Below, piece by piece: positions 10,568 through 20,816 of a stretch of 64,000 nucleotides of DNA (position 1 is its first letter; each line of letters begins with the position of its first letter). Position numbers and translations under genes: made by a program. The notes beneath the pieces were generated by a model. It did no database searches and was not told the DNA's origin. It saw only the letters and a program-made list of their open reading frames with translations. Source of the DNA: Pezicula radicicola (lineage: Eukaryota; Ascomycota; Leotiomycetes; Helotiales; Dermateaceae); assembly GCA_003008705.1 (NCBI GenBank), contig PDUO01000005.1, positions 65,997 to 129,996 of the forward strand, given 5' to 3'.

Positions 10568-11389
10568 TTAAACAGCAGACTTGCTAAGCTCTTCCCACTT
10601 TTTATCTGATGTAAGGAGGGCCTGACCAGCCTCAGTGGCGTATAGGTAGGCGTCAGTACCGACCAAGAGCTTGGCGGGGGGGTCTTTGGTATCAATGAGC
10701 TTGAGAATAATGTCCGCAACCTTGACTGGCTTAGAAGGTCCGGCTTCAGATTGTGACCTGAGAAACTCTGCGAAGGCACCAACCGTCTGCTGGTATGGTT
10801 CGCTGACCGGAGGGATCTTCATTGAAGAACCAGCCCAGTCCGTGGCCATTCCGCCTGGCTCGAGGACAGTGACCTTTACGCCGAAGGGAGCCACTTCCTT
10901 ACCGAGGATGCCTGAAAAGCCACCAACAGCGTACTTGGCGCTCTGGTAAGCAGCGAGCCCGGGAGAGCCCAGCCTTCCACCAACGGAGGAGATCTGGAAG
11001 ATGTGGCCAGAACCTTGTTGACGGAGGATGGGGATGACTGCCTTGGAAACGTACACCGTCCCGTAGAAGTTGGCATCAACCTGGGCGCGGAAATCGTCAA
11101 TGTTGACGTCCTCAATGGATGATGTGTCTGCATATCCAGCATTGTTGACAACGATATCGATTCGACCAAACTTTTCATGACCAGCCTTCACAGCTTTCAG
11201 CACGTCGTCGTTGTTGGCTACATCGAGGGCGACAGGAAACACTTTGGCACCATACTTTTGGACAAGGTGTTGGAGCTGTTCCGGCTTACGGGCAGTGGCG
11301 ATGACTGAAGCGCCAGACTTTAGAGCAGTTTCGACAATGGCGAGACCAAGACCTCGAGAGGATCCAGTAACGAACCAGACTTTAGACAT
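10568..11389 (-). CDS. Short-chain dehydrogenase/reductase (classical SDR)
   Basis: NAD(P)-dependent oxidoreductase of 273 residues in a single exon. Seen: cofactor loop TGSSRGLG (residues 8-15), NNAG (82-85), catalytic Ser near 134-135 and the YQSAK active site (Tyr148, Lys152). An Arg-Lys pair after the second strand (ATARKPE) suggests NADP(H) preference. The C-terminal part (ILKLIDTKDPPAKLLVGTDAY) is typical of fungal SDRs related to oxidoreductases of polyketide or terpenoid loci. It is transcribed divergently from the alpha/beta hydrolase at 12631, sharing a 1.24-kb intergenic region with three GCGGCCGC sites. The substrate cannot be read from sequence. Confidence 0.93.
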   Translation of the reverse strand: MSKVWFVTGSSRGLGLAIVETALKSGASVIATARKPEQLQHLVQKYGAKVFPVALDVANNDDVLKAVKAGHEKFGRIDIVVNNAGYADTSSIEDVNIDDFRAQVDANFYGTVYVSKAVIPILRQQGSGHIFQISSVGGRLGSPGLAAYQSAKYAVGGFSGILGKEVAPFGVKVTVLEPGGMATDWAGSSMKIPPVSEPYQQTVGAFAEFLRSQSEAGPSKPVKVADIILKLIDTKDPPAKLLVGTDAYLYATEAGQALLTSDKKWEELSKSAV

Positions 11390-11800
11390 GGTGAAGATGA
11401 GCTAGAGATGAATGTCTTTTCGGAGAACTTGAGCAATGTAATAAAGCCCTTTAGATGATGATGTTTGATGTTTGTTAGTGGTGTTGATGTGACTGAAGAA
11501 GTGGAATTGGTTTGTATGATGACTTTAAAAATGGAATGGGTTCAAGGGTTTATATACCATTGAAAGCCTCCACTTTCATACGTGTGGCAAACTATAAAGT
11601 AGCAATGGACGGAGTTACCATACTGCGTACAGAACAAATGCACTGACAACGAAGACCAAGATGGTTCGGAGATATAAGCCCACCGGCGGTTAGATGTAAT
11701 TAGCACCACAGATGGGACAGGACAACTATGATACCTTCCGTACACGACGGTGAACTAAGAGCCTCGTTGTAGCGGGCGCTGCAAAAAGCTAGCGGAGAGG

Positions 11801-11808
11801 GCGGCCGC
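11801..11808. promoter_or_regulatory. GCGGCCGC palindrome, site 1
   Basis: Perfect 8-bp palindrome containing inverted CGG/CCG half-sites, the kind of core recognised by Zn2Cys6 dimers. It is about 410 bp upstream of the SDR start codon. The binding factor is inferred only. Confidence 0.4.
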
Positions 11809-12272
11809 ATCTATCGTGGCTAGAAAACTATGCAATGCACGAATGCACGCCATACCGTAGTCACTAGGTGGCTATGCGTCATCCAGTGGACTTATGATAA
11901 CATTTATACTAAAAATACACCTAAAATTTATAGGCGTAATATATATTTTCGAGATGAAAACATAAATATTATAAAAAAACGTTCCTTATATATTTTCTTT
12001 TAAAATTAATTAATTAATTATTAATATAAGTATATAGTTATCTAAGAAAACTAGAACATTTATTATTATTATAGAGCTATAGGGTAAAGAATTATAGCAT
12101 TTTCTCTATATATTCCATGCAAAAGTAGGTAGTAAAATCTAATTTCGCTATAAATTCGTATACAAATTAGTAACTAGACACTTCGCCTTCCTACTTAAAA
12201 CGCTTTCCCCGACTTTAAGCGACAGCAAAATGTCGGACACTAAGCGAGTCGGCCGATGATTAGAGCATTAGA

Positions 12273-12322
12273 GCGGCCGCTTAAGGTTATGCCATTTGCC
12301 GGTTCTATTACACTGCGGCCGC
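12273..12322. promoter_or_regulatory. GCGGCCGC palindromes, sites 2 and 3
   Basis: Two further perfect GCGGCCGC sites (12273-12280 and 12315-12322), 42 bp apart and about 310-360 bp upstream of the hydrolase ATG. A CGGCCG also occurs at 12250-12255. Clustering of the same palindrome in one divergent promoter suggests co-regulation of the SDR and hydrolase by a local zinc-cluster factor. Confidence 0.45.
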
Positions 12323-12630
12323 GCGTGCGCCAGGCGCATTCTTTCCGGGAGAATGCCGGTTCCGTATCCGAAGAAGGGAGTGAGTCGTGGCTGCCCGAGC
12401 GTTCAATAATAAAGAAAACAAAGGTAGAGACAAGCTAACTCCAATCAACACCATACAGCTCTACGTAATCACTTGAAAGTCGAACATCTATTACTTTAAC
12501 AGAGCGCACGATTGCAACCGCAATAAGATCAAAACTCGGAGATACACTATCTGGACTTAGTATTACTCAATGGCTTCTTTCACTAGTAAGTCGTTCTTAT
12601 TGTCTTTAGGAGTTTATTCCATTAATAGTA

Positions 12631-13629
12631 ATGGTAGAGTATGGCACGCCAGCCCAAGATTACCTTGCGTTGATACAGTCTTCGCCTCTACCACAGCCTG
12701 AGAGCAATGATCCCGTCATTAATCGCAAGGTTCTTGACGAAGCGACACCTATTATCAATTCCTGGTATACTGGGCCCAAGGATGCGACCGTTCACGAATC
12801 TTCCGTGGAGATAACCTCCAAGATCTCTATCCCCGTACGAATATTCAAGCCAACAACTAGGAGCACAACAATACCATCGTTGTTGTTCTTCTTTCACGCG
12901 GGTGGCTGGACGGTTGGCAATCCGGATGTTGGCCATAACGACTGTCTCAACTTTGCTTCCCACAATGTCATCGTCATAAGCGTCAATTATCGGAAAGCGC
13001 CAGAGAACCCGTTTCCTATTCCACTGACCGATTGCTACGAGGTTGTTGACGCTGTTCTCAGCTCTAGCGCATTAAAACACGAGTTACCCGACTACGATCC
13101 TCAACGCGCCTTTCTGGCTGGTGTTAGTGCTGGAGCACACCTGGCCATCAATGTCGCCCTGCGGGATATCGAGGCTGGATATAAGGGCCGGATCAAGGGA
13201 TTGTGGATGCATGCCCCCGTCACATGTCACCCGAGTGTGTGGCCCGCTGGGTTGGTCAGCAGTCCTTCAAGCATGGAAGAGTACGCGACAGGACCATCAC
13301 TGAATGGAGAGGATATGGCACGGTATTGGGGCCACCTGAGCGTTCCGACCACAGCACGTACGCATAGATATGTTTCACCGCTATTGACAGACCCCACCAC
13401 TTTAGCGTTAATGCCAGCTATGTATACACAAGTCTGTGGTATGGATCCTTTAAGGGATGAGGGTATTTTGTTCTCGGAGCTAGTGAAGAAATCGGGAGGA
13501 AGGACGAAGATGGATATCTATGAGGGTGTGCCGCATTGCGCTCCACTAATTCTTGCTAGCTTAGAGTCGTCAAAGCAAGCAAGGAAGGAAGGTAATGAAG
13601 GTGCACGTTGGATGGGAATGTATTCCTGA
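12631..13629 (+). CDS. Alpha/beta hydrolase (HSL-type esterase family)
   Basis: Single-exon, 332 residues. Seen: oxyanion-hole segment HAGGW (residues 89-93; Ala replaces Gly in the usual HGGG), nucleophile elbow GVSAG (164-168, Ser166), likely acid Asp272 in CGMDPLRDEG and likely His302 in VPHCAP. This is the arrangement of the hormone-sensitive-lipase / arylacetamide-deacetylase-like family, which hydrolyses carboxylic esters. Divergent from the SDR at 10568-11389. A link to ester products of the Baeyer-Villiger enzyme encoded 16 kb away is inferred from pathway logic only. No signal peptide, so probably intracellular. Confidence 0.9.
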   Translation: MVEYGTPAQDYLALIQSSPLPQPESNDPVINRKVLDEATPIINSWYTGPKDATVHESSVEITSKISIPVRIFKPTTRSTTIPSLLFFFHAGGWTVGNPDVGHNDCLNFASHNVIVISVNYRKAPENPFPIPLTDCYEVVDAVLSSSALKHELPDYDPQRAFLAGVSAGAHLAINVALRDIEAGYKGRIKGLWMHAPVTCHPSVWPAGLVSSPSSMEEYATGPSLNGEDMARYWGHLSVPTTARTHRYVSPLLTDPTTLALMPAMYTQVCGMDPLRDEGILFSELVKKSGGRTKMDIYEGVPHCAPLILASLESSKQARKEGNEGARWMGMYS

Positions 13630-15346
13630 GTTCATATTGGATTCCCCGATACCTACATACCATTTGCTTTATCAAACTTGTCTTAAGGCTATTCTCTCCA
13701 CCCCTTAACTGGAAGTCGCCGCAGATCTTCCTGCAACACTTACGGACAATGCTAGTGAGTGATGCCTTTTTAGTAGAACAATTAATGGTGCCCCAGCCAT
13801 GCTGCTACACCACGGCGAGACTCGACTTGAGCTTCGGATTTACACCAATTATAGACGGCCACATCAAAGAATGAAAAAATTTGGAGCCGTCAAATCGGCA
13901 CCTTCCATCATCCCTGGTGGCTTTAGTGTCGAGATGGAGTAGACGGCATACCGATGATCTTCGAGCTTATCGGAGCAATCGCAGCATTAGACTTCCTACG
14001 CGAGCAAAACTTTACCATATTGGATAAGTGGAAGACGGGAGACATCATCGAGTCAATTAAACTACACTCAGATATGGCGAGCCTCGGTTCTAGCTCAAGC
14101 TGCACACTTAGGTATCTTCGCGGATACGTTCAGCATCCCGCTGAATATTATGCAACAGATTTGGCACAACGAGACCCTGAAGGTTGATTTGATCGCGTCG
14201 CCATGAACGGGATTTACTGTGGTTAGGGACGTGTTTCTTATTTGGGAGAGTAGTGAGCTAGGTCCGCGCTTGGAGACTCTGTGAGTACATACAGCTCAGA
14301 AGATCAGGCGCGATGTCTGCATAAAAAAACATCACTAATCCATGATACTCTAAGTCTCTCCTAGCGAGAACCTCGACCATTGTTAACAGCTGCCTGACCC
14401 CTACTAGTTGGAACATTTACGAGGTATTGTCAATGCACCGTGTGGCTGAGACACGACAAAGTTAGAACTCGGAAATTATAATACATTTGCGAAAAGGCTA
14501 TAGTAGGTTTAAAATGACTTTAGTATAGATATATAAGGTAGGTTTTAAGTAGATATAAGTATAAGAAGAGTTAAAATAAAAGATAAAGAAAAGTTAGACT
14601 TTTAAATATTATAAGATTATCTTTTATTATACTAATTATAATACTTTATACTCTTAAATAAAGAAAAACAACTACTAAGATTTTACGAAGGTTTATACTA
14701 AGAAAGGTTATTTCCTAGTAATAATACCCCTTAGGAAACAATCTTCTTTTAGTTATACCTCCTAAGTAAGAAGCATAAGGATAGCACAGATAAAACGGTC
14801 AACGATTTTGGGGTTAGTAACACTGTAATTCCCAAGCTGACTTCTTTGAATGTGCGGACTGTGATTGGTCATTTGGAAGTTAGAACTCTTAGATATCTCA
14901 ACTTGTTATCGCGTGTTTTTAGGTCAATAACTAAGATCGATCATTTAGCAGCCAACAAGGTCCAACCAACAGCTTATGACCTTGTTCCACGAGCTATTTA
15001 ACTCAACTTTTCGAACTGTGGTCAGATCTCAGTCCAGGTGGGACCACTAAATTTCAGCCTGTCCTACGTCATGGGGCTTCTTGCGATTGGTAATCAGAAA
15101 GAAAACTAATCTTTCGCGGACGGGTTGTACCGATGCTTTCATAATCAAAATTTTGGCTTGCACTAGAGCTTTCGGCTAGCTAAAAGCTCAGCTCGAAGTT
15201 ACTTTATCATGACGTCCATCTCTATCAGTAGTGCGGCTTGCTGCAGCCCTTCTTTCAAACACTATCGTGATAGTAAGATTACCATACAACCTTAAAGAAA
15301 CGACCGAGTGCATTAAAACAAACACACAACTTCCCCTCCATGGTAT
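13630..15346. other. Intergenic with possible gene relic
   Basis: A 77-codon frame at 13954-14187 (IGAIAALDFLREQNF..) and a second frame ending at about 14205 (LGIFADTFSIPLNIMQQIW) have coding-like composition but no recognisable family, start context or continuity; they may be remnants of one lost gene. About 14470-14770 is A/T-rich and stop-dense. The last few hundred bases are the promoter of the Zn2Cys6 gene at 15347. Confidence 0.4.
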
Positions 15347-18246
15347 ATGATGTACAAAACACCAACTCCACTTCGAGGTCTCAATTCCCGTTCCTGCCAT
15401 AACTGTCATCGGAGGAAGGTCAAATGCGACAGGCTCGAGGGGGGGTGCTCCAATTGTCTCAAATCACCAATAGAATGTATATATCCCATCCCTGGCCGGG
15501 TTTATCGAAGGCCAAATACCGCAAGGGGCCCCAGCGAAAGGGAAATAGAGCTCTTGAAGAGGGTGAGGAGACTTGAGGGAGTAGTTGGAAAACTAACCAG
15601 CCATGTCGAGCTGGAACCAGCCAAGGCGAGTCTCTCAAGTTCGAAGGAAACGGAAAATGGAGACAGCGAGAAGGGGTCCGCGAACGAGAGCGATGGGAAT
15701 ACTGTGGAGGGGATTGGCAATGATGAGAGCTCTGCCTCTGATAAGATGTGGTGGGATCGGCTAGTAGGCATCGAGGAAGATCCATCGAAAAGAACTACAA
15801 TAGAACAAGAGTTTGGGAGATTGGTCATTGACGAAGGAAAAAGTCGTTATGTCAGCAATACGTTCTTGGCAAGGTTCAATGGCGAAGTGCGTTCAGGCCT
15901 ATCTCCTCTGCACCTCCTCTTAGGTACTTACTAGCGAGCTAACAGGTCGACAATATCCGAGAGATGTTTGAACCTCCCTCGGAGGACGAAGAGGATGATA
16001 CACTAGATGTCGCTGGCCAACTTCGTAACTTCACAGATGCAGACGACCTTAGCTTCATGATGGGCTTCAGTTCATCAGAGGTCGATCTTCGCCACTTCCA
16101 TCCCTTACCATCAGTAATCCCACTCTATTGGGAGATTTTTAAAGAAAATGTTGACCCACTTGTGAAACTTATCCATGTTCCAACCATGGCTAAGACTGTG
16201 AAGCAAGTTCAGGAGAACCCGGCAAATTTGAGTCGAAGCACTGGTACGTTCTGATGCAGCAGATTTTTATACAGCCAGTACAAGACAGCTCATCTTAGTT
16301 GTCAATTATTGGGCGCTAAAACTTCAGACTACTTTCTGACTGACGAGCTTATAGAGGCTTTATTCTTTGCTATGTACCTTGTGACCATCACGTCGATGAG
16401 TGGAGATGAAGTAACCCACCTTTATTATTGCGGGGACAATACTTGACTGACCAGCCTAGGTCGAATCAAAATTTGGGGCTGGTAGGACAGCATTGCTTTA
16501 TCGATACAGGTTTGCCACTAAGCAAGCTCTCGCTAGGGCTAGCTTCCTACATACTTCTGATATCGTTACCCTTCAAGCCTTTGTTCTGTTCCTGGTTTCC
16601 ATACACAGGTTCAATAATCCACGCTTCGTGTGGACTTTGATGGGCCTCGCAATTCGAATTGCCCAGTCCATTGGCCTCCATCGTGATGGGACGAATTTTG
16701 GTCTCTCGCCCTATGATATTGAGATACGACGTCGGTGCTGGTGGCAGATCTACGTGTTAGACTGTAAGCAAGCCCAAAACTTTTGCAATAGAAACTAAAA
16801 GCAAGTAGTACGAGCAGCTGAAGACCACGGGTTGGATCCCTCGATCATGGAACAATCCTTTGACACTCAAGTATGTATCTTCACTCTTCCCATAGATCAT
16901 TCCCATCCTAACCTGGTCCCGCTATCAATTTCCAACGATGTTTTCCCTTCTACTTTAGCCGTATTATCATATTTTCCTGTATTCTAACTTCTTTAGCTCC
17001 CTTTGAATATCAACGACACAGATCTAGATCCTCAATCTACAGAGGCACCAAAGCCACGGATTGGTGCTTCTGAAATGACATTCTGTCTGATTCGATATGA
17101 GATCTGCCACACAGCTCAGCGACTATCACATACGGTATGTAAAATTGCATTATTGTACCAACTTTTGTTGCATGCTGATAGAATCTAAGCCTATGATTAA
17201 CACGTGCGACACAGCTGCTCAAGCTTCGGCCTTGTCCGACAAAGAGAAGCTAGTCAGAGCGTGCAACGAGCATATTGAGGCCAAGTACCTCGCGTATTTT
17301 CAGGACGCTAATCCTCTCTATTGGGTTGCTACTATAGTCGCACGCCTGGTTATGTGCAAACTGTTATTGGCTATCCATCTTGATTCACCTAGGTTGGCAG
17401 ATAGTTTGCCGAAATCAACTAAAGACCGCATGTTCACTGCAGCAACGCAAATAATGGAGTACTCGCACCTGCTCCAGACCAAAGTGTCCATAACGAAAAA
17501 ATGGGGATGGGTGAGTGATTTTAAATAAAGAAATCTATTGTCAGCTACTAATAGCACTCTAGCTTTTCGATACTCATGTCCCGTGGAATGCAATTACTTA
17601 CATTTTGAGAGAAATATGTGTTAGGCCAAATAACGAAATGGTAGAACGCGGCTGGAGAGCCGTTGATAGCGTCTTCGGCGACTGGGACGCTGTCATTAAG
17701 CGCAGCACGAATGGAATTTTGTGGGCTCCAATGAGAAAGCTTATGGAAAAGGCCAGAAGGAAGAGAGAGACCGACATGGAGACTCTGACCGTCGCTCTAG
17801 ATGAATCTTCCGATACTCTTGGTGTGTCTGCTGCTAGCAACCTGCCAATTCCGTCAGGCGTTACTGCCGAAGGCTTCACCGAAGAAATATTTTGGAACCC
17901 GGATCCTACCCACGAACTGCAGCAAAGATTCCCCATAACAGGTCAGCATAACAGGCTTCCGCAAGATGAAACGGGCATGGATATGAGTATGGGAGGGATA
18001 ATGACACAGCTTGAACAAGAACAAATGCAATCACAATTCCAATCAGAGAACCAGCAAATTTGGCAAGCACAAAGCGCTCCATTGATTCCGAACGGATCTG
18101 CGCTACCAGATTTGGACATAAACTCCATGGATGATGATGTCTCTTGGGAACGATGGGATGATCTGGTCAAGGACTTCCACATGGAAATTGATACTAATGG
18201 GCGAGAGGGGAGAGGGCCGGCTTGGGGTGGGATGGGAGATTGGTAG
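15347..18246 (+). CDS. Zn2Cys6 fungal transcription factor (8 exons, intact)
   Basis: DNA-binding regulator of 800 residues. Exons 15347-15886, 15946-16243, 16355-16410, 16460-16763, 16809-16870, 16997-17134, 17190-17510 and 17563-18246 all join in phase. Zinc cluster C-x2-C-x6-C-x6-C-x2-C-x6-C at residues 17-44, followed by a short coiled coil (REIELLKRVRRLEGVVGKL). The fungal_trans domain carries RTALLYRYRFATKQALARA, GLAIRIAQSIGLHRDG and [20 protein letters not shown], and later ANPLYWVATIVARLVMCKLLL. The C-terminus is Gln/Met/Asp-rich and may activate transcription. It lies between the hydrolase and the decayed transporters. Its targets are unknown, but it is the only clearly intact local regulator. 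Confidence 0.93.
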
Positions 18247-18609
18247 CTATAAGGGCAAGAACTAGTTTTCTGTCGGTTATTTTGGATTACGACGGCGCTT
18301 GAGTCATGGTAAATATGAAGGGATGGAGTGGGGATCAGGTTTGGTTTAAGGAGTTCATGTATTCAAGATATCCCGGGGCGTAAACCACTCAACTCTACTG
18401 CCGAACGGTACAACCTCGCGGACTCAAGAAAGTGGCAGTTTTATTCTTTGACAGTCCTTCAGTCCATCGGTATAAAAGTACCATTTTAATATTTCATAAT
18501 TTTCTCACAGCCCTTTTTAAGGTGTGACATGGGCTGTTGCAACTTCAAATCGTACCGAATTGAGTGATACTCGTACGAGGACCGTTTGTTAATGACACAA
18601 CGCTACAAT
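18247..18609. other. Short intergenic stretch
   Basis: Downstream of the Zn2Cys6 gene. Nothing beyond likely 3' UTR sequence is seen. Confidence 0.4.
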
Positions 18610-19537
18610 TCCATTTCCTAACGAAGAATAAATTGCTTTCTAATTAAGCCTCCTATATTACCTTCCATACCACAAAAGGACCACCCCAGCTCTGTCGTAC
18701 ATTCGCTGACCAGCAAGGGGAAGTAAAGCCCCAAAGGCTGAACGTAGGACATAATTAGCGGCGATAGCGGAAGCCGCATAGAGGGTGAAGGCATCAACCA
18801 TGTATGTTTGGACGGGCATCTACAATAGTGAAAGTTAGAACTATTCTTAGAGCGAAGGGATCTAGGGAAATTCACAAATTTGGAAATGCTGCCGATCCCG
18901 ACAAAGGTAGTTCCGATAATAGGAACAATCCAGTGTGTGTGGGAATGCACACTCCATCCATACCAAAAAAAAGACAAATGGGAATGCAGGGTGCGCCATA
19001 CATCATTGGCGGGAGTCTATACTCAGGCTTCATCCCCCCTTGGATAGACATCTTCTTCATCATTCTATCGCTCATGACCCCGAAGACGAGCAAGTCGATA
19101 AGACTCCCGATTCCAATGCCGAGATATGTTAGGCCGACAGTGCCACTTGAGAAGCTGTAATTACCTTCAAAAACAACGGCGAAGGTTGTGAAGAGCAAGT
19201 AGAGATAGCCATAGACAATCGCCATGAAGGTTGAAAGCAAAAGGATGATGGGGGAAAGATGAGCATCTTTGTAGGTCGAATAACAGGAAGTTTGAACAAC
19301 TTATTGGGAGTGAAACCAGAGTCAAACTTTGACCTCAGTGCAGGATTTTGGGTTTCCTTGCGAAGGTGTTTAGCTTTGCTCTCGAGAATGACAATAGCGT
19401 TGGTTTTGCGCATGAATATGAAAGTGGTGATAGTCACGGCACCATCCTAGAGGAATGATAACCGCGGCATTTCTTTGCAAATAGACGAGTTTGATATCTT
19501 ACAACTATGGTCAAAACTCAGAAGATCCACCGCCAAC
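18610..19537 (-). pseudogene. MFS multidrug-type transporter, truncated and frameshifted
   Basis: Read leftward from 19537, changing frames give the C-terminal half of a DHA1-type MFS protein: GWRWIF, MRKTNAIVILESKAKHLRKE, LLSTFMAIVYGYLYLLFTTF, GTVGLTYLGIGIGSLI, KPEYRLPPMMYGA, FWYGWS..HWIVPIIGTTFVGIG, and TYMVDAFTLYAASAIAANYVLRSAFGALLPLAG. At least three frame changes are needed and the first six membrane segments are absent. The remnant begins immediately beside the stop codon of the CorA-like relic on the same strand. Non-functional. Confidence 0.75.
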
Positions 19538-19539
19538 CT

Positions 19540-20215
19540 TTACTCTGAAACAGGAAACCAGCTCCTTGCCATTGTTCGCTTCTCCAATTCCAGCACTTTG
19601 GCTCTCTGTAGTTCTTTAAGCGCAGAGGCACTGTACAAACGCTTGTTTTTGCCACTATTATGCACACCTAATAGAGGAGCCGAAATATGAGGACAAATAC
19701 TGGTCGTGCCCATGTGTTGAACGCGAAGGCGAGCGAGATAAGGATGACAATACCAGATAGAGCGACTTTATCAAAGTCAGTTGCTTGCTTACACTCCCGC
19801 CAGTTAACTAAATAGCTATCTTACTTACAAATGTATTTCGGCTCCTCGCTTGAGGCCATTGTTGGAACAGCACTGTCGTTCAGATCTCGAGCATTCATGC
19901 CAAAGATGCTCGAGAAAAGGGATAGAGGAAAGCTAGGATAGATTCAGCTTCTCCGTGTTATATCATCTGTCAGAAAAAATGTGGTATGATAGCCTACAAA
20001 GAATATTGTGACAACTGTAAATACTATGATAAATCTGCCTTGGAGAACAGCCGCATGTGGAGTGGTGGAGATGAGTCTAAATGCTCGCGGATGTGTCTTT
20101 CGTCGGCGCTTCATGACTAGTTTGGAACATTTTGGCTACATACCATAGATATTCCGCTAGTGATGAATGTGGCTTCCACGTTCTTGTTTTAGTCTTGGTG
20201 ATCATCGCCCATTGG
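19540..20215 (-). pseudogene. CorA-like Mg2+ transporter C-terminal relic
   Basis: Minus-strand pieces spell the C-terminus of a fungal CorA-like magnesium channel: GRFIIVFTVVTIFF (about 20015-20055), SFPLSLFSSIFGMNARDLND carrying the diagnostic GMN motif (about 19875-19935), then a membrane helix ALSGIVILISLAFAFNTWAR and a basic tail KNKRLYSASALKELQRAK ending at a TAA (19540-19542). Two introns are plausible (about 19791-19829 and about 19934-20010). A one-base frame change is needed near 19690, and the upstream cytoplasmic domain cannot be followed. Probably a truncated, decaying gene. Confidence 0.65.
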
Positions 20216-20816
20216 CCTAATTAATCCGCCAGTTCCTTGCAGCTTCCGAAAATTCCCCCGCTGATATTTGCTGGACTTGGTTTCTTGTGCTTTTAACTTG
20301 GTGGTCTCTTGCACAACACTTGACATTCTTAGTAAACGCTGCTCGATTTCCCAGTTTAGATACAGCATCTATAGACGCTTTGTAAGCGGATCTTTTGTGC
20401 GCCGCAAAGTCTTTCGCTGTTATGCAACTATCAGCAGCTTTAGCCCTCAATCTACTTTCATGTAGTAACACAAGAAGTAGGGGGTGCAACGCAAAATGCT
20501 TTCTCAGCCTCCAAGTATTGATCTTCCGAATACATTGATAATGATATGTTTCAGCTTCATCTATTTTAAATTCACAAAGGCATCCGGGGATTTTATCTCC
20601 AAAAATGAGCATGTTTTACTAGATTTCGAAATTTAGCAAGGACTTTGTTAAAGTAAGACCGCAACTACTTTTAATATATCCTAGACCACTTTGTGCATTT
20701 ACTCTTTTGTGAGGGTATGTGAAACTCTGAGCAATAGGTTCATAGACAACATTCTTGGTTAAAGCGGCTAGATAGACAATTCATTAGATATGCGGGTGCA
20801 AGATCGAGTTAACAAT
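20216..20816. other. Intergenic, unassigned
   Basis: A 131-codon minus-strand frame (20217-20612) exists but lacks any recognisable domain. It may be further decayed upstream coding sequence of the CorA-like relic. Otherwise nothing is seen. Confidence 0.3.

Larger units (their letters stand above)
11390..12630. other. Divergent promoter region between SDR and hydrolase
   Basis: No gene seen. It carries the upstream regions of both flanking genes, an A/T-rich block at about 11885-12120, three GCGGCCGC palindromes, a repeated TGCCGGTTC (12297-12305 and 12354-12362) and a small dyad GCATTCT..AGAATGC (about 12336-12356). Confidence 0.6.

Noticed and set aside
15459..15828. Two overlapping 108-codon minus-strand frames
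   Set aside because: Antisense to exon 1 of the intact Zn2Cys6 gene.
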